Source: Propionibacteriaceae bacterium (GTDB lineage Bacteria; Actinomycetota; Actinomycetes; Propionibacteriales; Propionibacteriaceae). Taken from it: a stretch of DNA of 10,828 bases. The notes under the pieces are model-generated. The model did not search any database. It had not been told where the DNA came from and saw only the letters and a program-made list of their open reading frames with translations. The stretch lies in NCBI GenBank assembly GCA_009787035.1, contig WRGV01000026.1, positions 1 through 10,828 on the forward strand. Direction: 5' to 3'. Shown here one piece after another: positions 6,176 to 10,828 of this stretch (position 1 is its first letter; every line of letters starts with the position of its first letter). The translations under genes were made by a program, and so were the position numbers.

Positions 6176-6832
6176 ATGGGCGTCGCGCAGCTGTCAAGAA
6201 CCGCCAGGTCTGACTGGCGGCGCACGGCTGTCATCGTCGTGCTCATCGCGGCGCTGGCCGCGGCGGCGGGCATCGTCATCTGGATGACCAGCCGCGCCAC
6301 ACCGCCGCCCGCCACCAATGCCGACCCGGCAGGCAACGCCCAGGCGCCCGTCCTGGCCGCGCCGCCACCGGCGTCCTCTGTGGCAGTGTGGGCCAGCCTG
6401 TCGCCCATTTCGACACTGCCGGGTTCGAGCGCGTCGACCGATTCGCCCGCCAGCCCCAGCGCGACGACGGCATCGTCCAGCTCCACCCAGCCGGCCGGCA
6501 ACACGGCGAACAGCACGGCCTACGTCCCGCCGAACCAGAACCAGGCGGGGAACCAGAACCAGGCGGCCAATCAGAACCAGCCGGCCACCCAAAACCGGCC
6601 GGCCACCCAGAATCAGCCGGTCAAGACCACCGCCAAGGCGCCGGCAACGACGAAAGCCGCGACGACCAAGCCGCCGACCACCAAGCCCGCCGAGTCGTCC
6701 ACCACCAAGCCGGTCGACGTCCCGACCACGTCGCAGCCGACGACCGAATCCGTGCCGACGACGTCCGACGGCCAAGGCGAGACGACGGGCAACGGCGAGG
6801 GTGGCGAGCAGGAAGCCGGTCAGAACGGCTGA
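6176..6832 (+). CDS. Signal-anchored, Pro/Thr/Gln-rich low-complexity surface protein
   Basis: A 218-aa protein with a short basic N-terminus (RTARSDWRR, 8-16) and one hydrophobic helix (about 18-37). The rest is an entirely low-complexity exported region. No lipobox cysteine and no clear signal-peptidase site are visible, so it is probably anchored by its N-terminal helix with the tail outside. The tail holds Ala/Pro/Ser-rich sequence (40-118), five hexapeptide repeats of QNQxxx type (121-150), a Thr-Thr-Lys-Pro segment (151-180) and an acidic Gly-rich end. Such tails resemble wall-spanning or glycosylated stalks. It matches no family I recognise. Opposite-strand frames are also open here, an effect of the skewed composition. 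The 3' end overlaps the convergent RNA methyltransferase gene by 13 nt. Confidence 0.72.
   Translation: MGVAQLSRTARSDWRRTAVIVVLIAALAAAAGIVIWMTSRATPPPATNADPAGNAQAPVLAAPPPASSVAVWASLSPISTLPGSSASTDSPASPSATTASSSSTQPAGNTANSTAYVPPNQNQAGNQNQAANQNQPATQNRPATQNQPVKTTAKAPATTKAATTKPPTTKPAESSTTKPVDVPTTSQPTTESVPTTSDGQGETTGNGEGGEQEAGQNG
6536..6625 (+). repeat. Five tandem 18-bp units encoding QNQxxx hexapeptides
   Basis: Units of 18 bp starting with CAGAACCAG or close variants repeat five times, encoding QNQAGN, QNQAAN, QNQPAT, QNRPAT and QNQPVK. Differences between units are mostly single substitutions. The array lies in frame, so a gain or loss of units would change stalk length without a frameshift. Confidence 0.85.
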
Positions 6833-7476
6833 GGGTGCTGCAGCGCCCAGTGGTACATCGCGATCGCGGCGGCCGCCCCGGCATTGAGTGAGCGCGTCGA
6901 TCCGTGTTGCGTGATGGCCACGAGCCGCTCGCATACGTCCACCATCGCGCGCGTGAGGCCCGGGCCCTCGGATCCGAACACCAGGCAGCAGGCTTCGGGC
7001 AGTGCGGACGTCTCCAGCGGCACGCAGCCGGGCAGGTTGTCGACCCCGATCAGCGCGAGCTGATGGTCGGCGCACCAAGTTGCCAGCGCGGCTTCGTCCT
7101 CATGGTGCGTGACGTGCAGATAACGGTCGGTCACCATCGCGCCGCGACGGTTCCAGCGGCGCCGTCCCACGATGTGCACGCCGGCGACGTTGAACGCGTT
7201 GGCCGTGCGCACGACCGAGCCGATGTTGAAGTCGTGCTCCCAGTTCTGGATGGCCACGTGCAACCCGGCGCGGCGGGTGTCCAGATCGGCGACGATCGCC
7301 GCGACGCTCCAGTAGCGGAAGCGGTCGGCGACGTTGCGCCGGTCGCCGTTCGCCAGCAACTCCGGGTCGAGCCGCGGGTCGTCCGGCCACGGCTGCGGGC
7401 AGGGCCCGACGCCCGGATCGGACAGCGCCGCGATGTCGTCCTCGCTGAGCAGCGCGCGGGAAGCAGTGTCGTCCAT
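6820..7476 (-). CDS. SpoU/TrmH-family RNA 2'-O-methyltransferase
   Basis: A 218-aa SPOUT-class methyltransferase that transfers a methyl group from SAM to the 2'-OH of a ribose in tRNA or rRNA. All three SpoU motifs are present: motif 1 NIGSVVRTANAF (84-95, with the conserved Arg90), motif 2 FGSEGPGL (167-174) and motif 3 STRSLNAGAAAAIAMY (193-208). The last two build the trefoil knot that binds SAM. A short N-terminal extension (1-70) precedes the domain; there is no L30e-like substrate domain. The target nucleotide cannot be assigned. The ATG at 7476 has no Shine-Dalgarno sequence but lies 7 nt after a TAACCT -10 hexamer, consistent with leaderless expression. It is divergent from the DedA gene, with 26 bp between starts. 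Confidence 0.95.
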   Translation of the reverse strand: MDDTASRALLSEDDIAALSDPGVGPCPQPWPDDPRLDPELLANGDRRNVADRFRYWSVAAIVADLDTRRAGLHVAIQNWEHDFNIGSVVRTANAFNVAGVHIVGRRRWNRRGAMVTDRYLHVTHHEDEAALATWCADHQLALIGVDNLPGCVPLETSALPEACCLVFGSEGPGLTRAMVDVCERLVAITQHGSTRSLNAGAAAAIAMYHWALQHPQPF

Positions 7477-7482
7477 GGTTGG

Positions 7483-7489
7483 TAGGTTA
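7483..7489. promoter_or_regulatory. Bidirectional -10 element between the RNA methyltransferase and DedA genes
   Basis: TAGGTTA gives TAGGTT on the plus strand (7483-7488) and TAACCT on the minus strand (7489-7484), offset by one base. The minus-strand hexamer is 7 nt from the methyltransferase ATG (leaderless). The plus-strand hexamer is 14 nt from the DedA ATG, giving a leader of about 6-9 nt. The gap is only 26 bp, so both promoters must sit here. Confidence 0.5.
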
Positions 7490-7502
7490 CCGTTGTAGCA
7501 CC

Positions 7503-8213
7503 ATGAACGCGCTCAACGACCTTGTCGCAAACGCCGGCCTCGTGCCGATGCTGCTGCCCGCCTGGCTCAACCCTGAACACATCATCAACGCCCTCGGCAA
7601 CTGGGCGCTGTGGGGCGTGGCCGTCATCGTCATGATCGAATGCATCTTCTTCCCGATCCTGCCCGGCGACTCGCTGCTGTTCACCGTCGGCATGTTCGTG
7701 TCGCTGGGCAGCATCCACTTCGGCGGCCTGGCCAGCGGCTGGGTGCTGCTGATCTGCATCGTCGTGCTGATCATCGCCGCCATCGCCGGCAACATCGGCG
7801 GCTACTGGTTGGGCAGCCTGATCGGGCCGCCCATCTTCAAACCCCGACCCGGGCTGGTCGGACGCATCTTCAACCCCGTCTACGTGGACAAAACCCACGC
7901 CTTCTTCGAGAAACACGGCAACCAGGCGCTCATTTTGGCCCGCTTCGTGCCCGTCGTCCGCACCTTCGTGACGATCATCGCCGGCGTGTCCAAGATGGGC
8001 TTTCGCATGTTCATCCACTACACCGCCATCGGCGGCGTGATCTGGGTGGCCGTCGTCACCGTGCTCGGATACTTCCTCGGCCAGGTGCCGTTCATCCATA
8101 ACAACATCGAGGCCGCGCTGGTGCTGATCGTGCTGATCTCGGTCATCCCCATGGTCATCGAGTACCTGCGGCACCGCAAGGAGAACGCCGCGCAGCCCGA
8201 GGCCGCCGAGTAG
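7503..8213 (+). CDS. DedA-family membrane protein (VTT/SNARE-associated domain)
   Basis: A 236-aa integral membrane protein of the DedA family. Members act in membrane homeostasis, and some are flippases recycling undecaprenyl phosphate or phosphatidylethanolamine. The four charged residues reported as essential in E. coli YqjA (E39, D51, R130, R136) have counterparts: E46 in a helix, D56 in PILPGDSLLF (51-60), and R147 and R153 in LARFVPVVRTF (145-155). The re-entrant-loop regions and the closing GGVIW (177-181) are typical, and two hydrophobic segments (about 175-195, 203-220) end the protein. Length is normal. I chose the ATG at 7503; an upstream in-frame TTG at 7479 lies inside the promoter region. 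There is no Shine-Dalgarno sequence, so the transcript is probably near-leaderless. The tRNA-Glu gene lies 72 bp downstream. Confidence 0.95.
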   Translation: MNALNDLVANAGLVPMLLPAWLNPEHIINALGNWALWGVAVIVMIECIFFPILPGDSLLFTVGMFVSLGSIHFGGLASGWVLLICIVVLIIAAIAGNIGGYWLGSLIGPPIFKPRPGLVGRIFNPVYVDKTHAFFEKHGNQALILARFVPVVRTFVTIIAGVSKMGFRMFIHYTAIGGVIWVAVVTVLGYFLGQVPFIHNNIEAALVLIVLISVIPMVIEYLRHRKENAAQPEAAE

Positions 8214-8246
8214 GGACGGACGCCGCGGCCCGGCCCGGGTGCCGAG

Positions 8247-8277
8247 TTGGGCCACAGGCGCATGCGTCCACTACCAT
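8247..8277 (+). promoter_or_regulatory. Probable promoter of the tRNA-Glu gene
   Basis: TTGGGC (8247-8252) and TACCAT (8272-8277) are separated by 19 nt and end 8 bp before the tRNA. The -10 hexamer fits TANNNT; the -35 match and spacing are imperfect. Initiation would fall just before the tRNA 5' end. Confidence 0.45.
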
Positions 8278-8285
8278 GGGACCGC

Positions 8286-8358
8286 GTCCCCATCGTCTAG
8301 CGGCCCAGGACTCAGCCCTTTCAAGGCTGCAACGGCAGTTCGAATCTGCTTGGGGATA
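8286..8358 (+). tRNA. tRNA-Glu (anticodon UUC)
   Basis: A full cloverleaf of 73 nt. The acceptor stem pairs GTCCCCA (8286-8292) with TGGGGAT (8351-8357), the first pair being G-U. The D arm is at 8295-8311. The anticodon stem CAGCC/GGCTG (8313-8317, 8325-8329) closes the loop CTTTCAA, giving anticodon TTC at 8320-8322. The T stem is GGCAG/CTGCT with loop TTCGAAT (8339-8345). A at 8358 is the discriminator base, and CCA is not encoded. The tRNA feeds translation and, in actinobacteria, tetrapyrrole synthesis. Its 3' end abuts the structured element at 8359. Confidence 0.97.
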
Positions 8359-8469
8359 CTGGGTTTGTGCCTGGCGTCGTTGCAGCCGCCCTTGCCTACC
8401 TGGCGTAGGCGCCGCCCCGCGTTGGATCGCGGGGTCGGGCGTCTGTCGCCTCGCCAGACGCAAACCCAG
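8359..8469 (+). ncRNA. Y-shaped structured RNA candidate directly 3' of tRNA-Glu
   Basis: The outer helix pairs 8359-8376 with 8452-8469: 16 Watson-Crick pairs, one G-U and one mismatch out of 18. The same register continues inward through a partly paired zone to a 5-bp helix CGCCC/GGGCG (8387-8391 with 8437-8441). The top carries two hairpins: GCCTAC/GTAGGC (8394-8399, 8405-8410, loop of 5) and CCCCGCG/CGCGGGG (8415-8421, 8428-8434, loop of 6). No T-run follows, so it is not a standard terminator, and no good coding frame crosses it. It would be co-transcribed with the tRNA and freed by tRNA 3' processing. I do not recognise it as a known RNA family; it could also be a palindromic mobile-element remnant. 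Confidence 0.42.
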
Positions 8470-8499
8470 GTGAGTCACGGGCCTGGTCGGCGGCTGCCC

Positions 8500-8575
8500 G
8501 GGACAAACTTGCTTCTCGGACCTCGGAATCGGCCGAAAATCGCCGATTTCGCGGTCTCAGCATCCTGTTTGTCCC
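8500..8575. repeat. Long one-register hairpin with 9-bp perfect outer arms
   Basis: Arms GGGACAAAC (8500-8508) and GTTTGTCCC (8567-8575) are perfect. Pairing continues inward in the same register through scattered pairs, then GACC/GGTC (8519-8522, 8553-8556) and a 10-pair helix 8524-8533 with 8542-8551 that has one G-U. The 8-nt loop is at 8534-8541. About 28 of 34 positions pair. It lies between the tRNA-linked element and the lipoprotein promoter. It could be a terminator without a T-run, a small RNA, or a miniature inverted-repeat element. Confidence 0.4.
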
Positions 8576-8603
8576 TCCGGTGGGCCCTGAGCCGCCTCGT
8601 TCG

Positions 8604-8609
8604 TACACT
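8604..8609 (+). promoter_or_regulatory. -10 hexamer of the lipoprotein gene
   Basis: TACACT at 8604-8609 fits TANNNT and would give a leader of roughly 37 nt. That leader contains a good Shine-Dalgarno sequence (GGAGAGGG, 8642-8649) before the GTG start. No -35 match is clear. The non-protein stretch 8214-8652 otherwise holds the tRNA and the two RNA structures listed. Confidence 0.35.
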
Positions 8610-8652
8610 GAAGGGGTAGTCAGAGGGGGCGCAACGCCAGCGGAGAGGGTGC

Positions 8653-9129
8653 GTGGTGACGGTGACGGGCCGGACACGGGTGTGCGCAGCCATGTGCGTG
8701 CTCGCTGTGTCGGCGCTGGTGGCGTGTGGGACAACCACACCGGCAGCGCCGGGCGTTTCACCATCGGTCAGCGCGGCGCCGGTGACGACGCCAACGCCAT
8801 CGGTGCCCACTACCATGGGGCGGCTGGTCGGCGGCGTGTACACGGTGGGCGGCCCGACACAGCCCGCGACGGCCACGCCGATGCCGGCCCCGACGCCGCG
8901 CCCGATAGCAGCGACGGTGATCGCGATGCCTCAGGGCGGCACCAACGGCCAGGGCTACGAGACGACCTGCGCAGCCGACGGGTCGTACAGCCTGACACTG
9001 CCGCCAGGCACCTACGACGTGAGTGCGACGTTCGGCGCCCAGGACACGGGCCTGCACGCAACTCCGCGACAGGTGACCATCACGGCCGGCTCCACGACCC
9101 AGGTTGATCTGTCGTTCTACGTCCCGTGA
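8653..9129 (+). CDS. Exported lipoprotein with a prealbumin-like (carboxypeptidase-regulatory) domain
   Basis: A 158-aa protein. The N-terminus is a lipoprotein signal peptide: basic start (TGRTR), hydrophobic core, and lipobox LVAC with the lipidated Cys at 25. It should be anchored to the outer face of the membrane. A Thr/Pro/Ala-rich linker (about 26-90) follows. The C-terminal part (about 95-158) reads like a carboxypeptidase-regulatory or transthyretin-like beta-sandwich repeat: AADGSYSLTLPPGTYDVSAT, then HATPRQVTITAGSTTQVDL. This class often binds wall or carbohydrate partners; no specific ligand can be named. The start is the GTG at 8653, with GTG 8656 an alternative; GGAGAGGG at 8642-8649 supports both. 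It stands alone, downstream of the tRNA and RNA structures. Confidence 0.87.
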   Translation: MVTVTGRTRVCAAMCVLAVSALVACGTTTPAAPGVSPSVSAAPVTTPTPSVPTTMGRLVGGVYTVGGPTQPATATPMPAPTPRPIAATVIAMPQGGTNGQGYETTCAADGSYSLTLPPGTYDVSATFGAQDTGLHATPRQVTITAGSTTQVDLSFYVP

Positions 9130-9131
9130 AG

Positions 9132-9140
9132 TTATCCACA
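9132..9140 (+). promoter_or_regulatory. Isolated DnaA box
   Basis: TTATCCACA is a perfect match to the high-affinity DnaA box and starts 3 bp after the lipoprotein stop codon. No other strong boxes surround it, so it is not an origin by itself. It could be a DnaA binding or titration site, or a chance match. Confidence 0.4.
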
Positions 9141-9145
9141 CCCCT

Positions 9146-9177
9146 CCAGCCATTGTCGGTGCCCACCGTTAGGCTGG
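9146..9177 (+). terminator. Possible terminator of the lipoprotein gene
   Basis: CCAGCC (9146-9151) pairs with GGCTGG (9172-9177), with CGGTG/CACCG (9157-9161, 9164-9168) able to pair inside. The hairpin is followed by CTTTC, only a short T-run. The position right after the stop codon fits a terminator. Confidence 0.33.
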
Positions 9178-9255
9178 CTTTCATCGGGCCTCGCGTGCTG
9201 CCCGGTGGATCGGAAGCCCGTGACGAGGGAGAGCTGGGATGGAAGATGGCGTGAC

Positions 9256-9843
9256 ATGTCTGGCTACGCGGGCATGGTGGGCGACATTGTCGATGTGTTC
9301 GAGCGGGCGCGTCGGGCGGCCGCTCGGAGCGTCAACACTGCGATGACGGCGGCGTACTGGCTCGTAGGTCGCAGAATCGTGGAGGAGGAGCAAGGAGGCG
9401 CCGAACGGGCAGAGTACAGGGCCGGGCTACTGAGGCGTCTCGCATCTGACCTGACGGAGCAGCTGGGGCGCGGGTTCAGTCGCCAGAACCTCCAGCAGAT
9501 GCGGCAGTTCTACCTCTTGTGGCCGCTACAGAAGATTTGCCAGACGGCGTCTGGCAAATCCGAGATCATGGTGATCGACCAGGTGGGGCCAGAGGTTGGT
9601 GTAGGCGGCGCTGCCGGTGCCCTCGCACTTCCAGACTGGGTGAAGGATGGTGAGAATCCGCCGATGGGGTTGATCGTCTGCGCAGAACAGGGTGCGGATG
9701 AGGTGCGCTACTCGCTGGAGTCCATCGGCGACCCTGTCCTGGCTACGCAGTACAGGCTCGCGTTGCCCGATGAGCGCATACTCGTCGGTGAACTGGTCCG
9801 CACGCGGACAGAACTGGAACGCCGATCGACACGAATGCCGTGA
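9256..9843 (+). CDS. DUF1016 (YhcG-type) family protein lacking its nuclease core
   Basis: DUF1016 proteins have a helical N-terminal domain and a C-terminal PD-(D/E)XK nuclease-like domain, and often sit near restriction systems. This 195-aa product keeps the N-terminal domain (1-103: AYWLVGRRIVEEEQGGAERA at 33-52, GRGFSRQNLQQMRQFYLLWP at 71-90). It also keeps the extreme C-terminus (129-190: VKDGENPPMGLIVCAE and YRLALPDERIL). It is well short of the roughly 330-370 aa usual for the family. The central part with the catalytic D..ELK-type residues is absent, replaced by an unrelated segment (104-128). The frame stays open, so the deletion is in frame or selected. I chose the ATG at 9256 as the family-like start; an in-frame GTG at 9205 would add 17 residues. 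Probably inactive as a nuclease. It converges on the YbaK/EbsC gene with a 5-bp gap. Confidence 0.85.
   Translation: MSGYAGMVGDIVDVFERARRAAARSVNTAMTAAYWLVGRRIVEEEQGGAERAEYRAGLLRRLASDLTEQLGRGFSRQNLQQMRQFYLLWPLQKICQTASGKSEIMVIDQVGPEVGVGGAAGALALPDWVKDGENPPMGLIVCAEQGADEVRYSLESIGDPVLATQYRLALPDERILVGELVRTRTELERRSTRMP
9534..9560. repeat. Perfect 12-bp inverted repeat inside the DUF1016 gene
   Basis: GATTTGCCAGAC (9534-9545) and GTCTGGCAAATC (9549-9560) are exact inverted copies separated by GGC. The repeat encodes ICQTASGKS at the join between the N-terminal domain and the lost core. From memory, this linker in other DUF1016 proteins often contains ICQT-SGK-like stretches, which would make it a recurring element of the family. 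Confidence 0.9.
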
Positions 9844-9848
9844 CGGGA

Positions 9849-10382
9849 TCAGCCGACGGGGCGGGTGAGGTCGTCCACCAGCTCGGCGGTGGGCAGGCTG
9901 AGCAGATCGGCGCCGGTGAGGATCAACTTCGAACGCCGCACGCCCGATCCGATCATGATTTCGGGCAGGCTGGCGATGCTGTCGTCGAGCCAGATGGGCC
10001 AGGCGGGGCCGAGGCCGACGGGTGTGATGCCGCCGTATTCCATGCCCGAGCTGGCGACCGCGTCGTCCATCGGCAGGAACGACGCCTTGTGCACATCCAG
10101 GCGCTTGCGGACGACGCCGTTGACGTCCACGCGATGGGAGCCCAGCACCATGCAGCAGGCCTGGTGCACGACGCCTTCGCGCTTGCCGGCGACCAGGACG
10201 GCGTTGCCCATGATGTCCAGCGGCAGCTCGAATGCCTCGCACAGCGCTTCGGTGTCAGACAGGCGGGGGTCGATCTCGATGACCTGGGCCGTGGGCAGGT
10301 ATGTCCGCACGGCATCGAGGGTCGCGGGGGCCAGGAGCTCGGGGCGATCGACGGCCGGCTCCGGCCGGAATTGGTCGAACAT
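9849..10382 (-). CDS. YbaK/EbsC-family aminoacyl-tRNA deacylase-like protein
   Basis: A 177-aa single-domain protein of the YbaK/ProX superfamily, which hydrolyses mischarged tRNAs in trans, for example Cys-tRNA(Pro). Family features are VLVAGKREGVV (62-72, with the Lys expected at the active site), the helix after VRKRLDVHKASF (91-102), EYGGITPVGLG (115-125), the Gly-rich loop that binds the tRNA end, and IGSGVRRSKLIL (144-155). The specificity is not evident. The ATG at 10382 lies 8 nt after a TACACT hexamer (10396-10391). The purine run GGAAG is too close to the ATG to act as a normal Shine-Dalgarno site, so leaderless expression is likely. The frame extends upstream to 10481, but that part is not similar to the family. 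Confidence 0.93.
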   Translation of the reverse strand: MFDQFRPEPAVDRPELLAPATLDAVRTYLPTAQVIEIDPRLSDTEALCEAFELPLDIMGNAVLVAGKREGVVHQACCMVLGSHRVDVNGVVRKRLDVHKASFLPMDDAVASSGMEYGGITPVGLGPAWPIWLDDSIASLPEIMIGSGVRRSKLILTGADLLSLPTAELVDDLTRPVG

Positions 10383-10390
10383 GCTTCCAC

Positions 10391-10396
10391 AGTGTA
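10391..10396 (-). promoter_or_regulatory. -10 hexamer for a leaderless start of the YbaK/EbsC gene
   Basis: On the minus strand TACACT is separated from the ATG at 10382 by 8 nt, placing the likely transcription start within a base or two of the start codon. The remaining gap up to 10505 shows no gene or structure that I can support. Confidence 0.42.
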
Positions 10397-10505
10397 GGCG
10401 ACCGAAGGTGTCGTCGGTGGGGGGCGTCGTTCTTCGGGACGACCGTGCGCAGCAGCACCGAGGAAGCATTGGCTTTCGCATGTCCTGGCTGCGGGCATGC
10501 GACCG

Positions 10506-10828
10506 TCACTGCGGAGCAGCAGCGACGGGCCCTGCGCCTGGATCGTCGTCGACGGGGTCGAACGCGACCTGTGGCTGACGCCCCGTTTGTGCTGCCAGTG
10601 CCCGCACTGCCGCAGCCATCTGGGCGTCGTGCGTCAAGACCGGCAAAGATCCGAGAGCGTTGGCGGTGGCCAGGTGAATCGCGTCGGCTGTGCGAATGAT
10701 CGCTGGAAGCAGCACTGCGTCGTCGAGGATGGCCCGGGTGATCTCGACGCGGTGGACGCGGTCGAGCCACATCCGCGCCAGCGTCCAGTCGGCCTCGCTG
10801 CCATTGCGAAGATGCATATTGCGTAGCG
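10506..10828 (-). CDS. PIN-domain protein, VapC-like (5' end beyond right edge)
   Basis: The frame is open to the right edge, so only the C-terminal part is visible (about 106 residues; an internal Met lies at 10817). It carries the VapC signature RTADAIHLATANALGSLPVL followed by THDAQMAAAVRALA. The Asp in TADAIHL and the Asp in LTHDAQM are two acidic metal ligands of the PIN ribonuclease fold. The Pro/Ala-rich tail after about 80 visible residues is not part of the domain. VapC proteins are usually toxins that cut tRNA or rRNA; the matching antitoxin would lie upstream, outside the window. The opposite strand has open frames with Cys pairs here, but the PIN match is far stronger. Confidence 0.78.
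   Translation of the reverse strand, partial: LRNMHLRNGSEADWTLARMWLDRVHRVEITRAILDDAVLLPAIIRTADAIHLATANALGSLPVLTHDAQMAAAVRALAAQTGRQPQVAFDPVDDDPGAGPVAAAPQ

Noticed and set aside
6194..7078. Minus-strand frame of 294 codons over the surface-protein gene
   Set aside because: Arg/Gly-rich translation of a low-complexity region that also runs into the RNA methyltransferase in the wrong frame; no recognisable domain.
7131..8255. Minus-strand frame of 374 codons opposite the DedA gene
   Set aside because: His/Asp/Gln-rich antisense of membrane helices, a common artefact.
8286..8358. Integrated element using tRNA-Glu as attachment site
   Set aside because: No integrase gene and no second copy of the tRNA 3' end are visible in the window.
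8359..8575. Known RNAs such as tmRNA, RNase P RNA, 6S or a T-box
   Set aside because: None of the sequence signatures of these RNAs that I know occur here, and the following gene is not a T-box type target.
10497..10826. Plus-strand frame with CQCPHC-type cysteine pairs
   Set aside because: Looked like a small zinc-binding protein, but it is antisense to the VapC-like PIN frame, which has clear family residues.
1..10828. CRISPR array, rRNA, transposase or full insertion sequence
   Set aside because: No spaced direct repeats, rRNA signatures or transposase motifs were found on either strand.

Overview
The window is GC-rich (third codon positions mostly G or C, GTG starts in use) and fits a high-GC Gram-positive actinobacterium. 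Supporting points are -10-like TANNNT hexamers placed 7-8 nt before several start codons (leaderless-type genes), a Pro/Thr/Ser-rich signal-anchored surface protein, and a tRNA-Glu with no encoded CCA. I cannot name a genus.

Left part (1-3643) is an accessory, defence-type block. The minus strand carries hsdM followed by hsdS with an 8-nt overlap; they are the modification and specificity subunits of a type I restriction-modification system. hsdS runs off the left edge, and hsdR, if present, lies outside. Divergent from hsdM across a 116-bp gap with nested palindromes is a two-gene plus-strand operon: an excisionase-type helix-turn-helix protein and a PIN_3-family ribonuclease, the layout of a type II toxin-antitoxin pair.

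Middle part (3600-8213) looks like ordinary chromosome. A FlK-like hotdog thioesterase (minus) converges on the PIN toxin with a 44-nt overlap. It is divergent from a 594-aa, 14-helix DHA2-type MFS exporter across a 228-bp regulatory gap that holds a TATAATA element readable on both strands, a 9-bp hairpin, and a 9-codon upstream ORF with rare codons. Then come a secreted or anchored Gln/Asn-repeat protein, a SpoU/TrmH RNA methyltransferase (minus) and a DedA membrane protein (plus). The last two are divergent with only 26 bp between their start codons.

Right part (8214-10828): a tRNA-Glu(UUC) is followed immediately by a 111-nt stretch that folds in one register into a Y-shaped RNA, then by a 76-nt long hairpin. 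After these come a lipoprotein with a prealbumin-like repeat domain, a DUF1016 (YhcG-type nuclease) gene lacking its catalytic core, a YbaK/EbsC tRNA-deacylase-like gene (minus), and the C-terminal part of a VapC-like PIN protein (minus) cut by the right edge.

The most unusual signal is the pair of long one-register RNA structures after the tRNA. Next are the upstream ORF with rare codons before the exporter and the core-deleted DUF1016 gene with its perfect 12-bp inverted repeat. All structures were found by eye; no folding program or database search was run.
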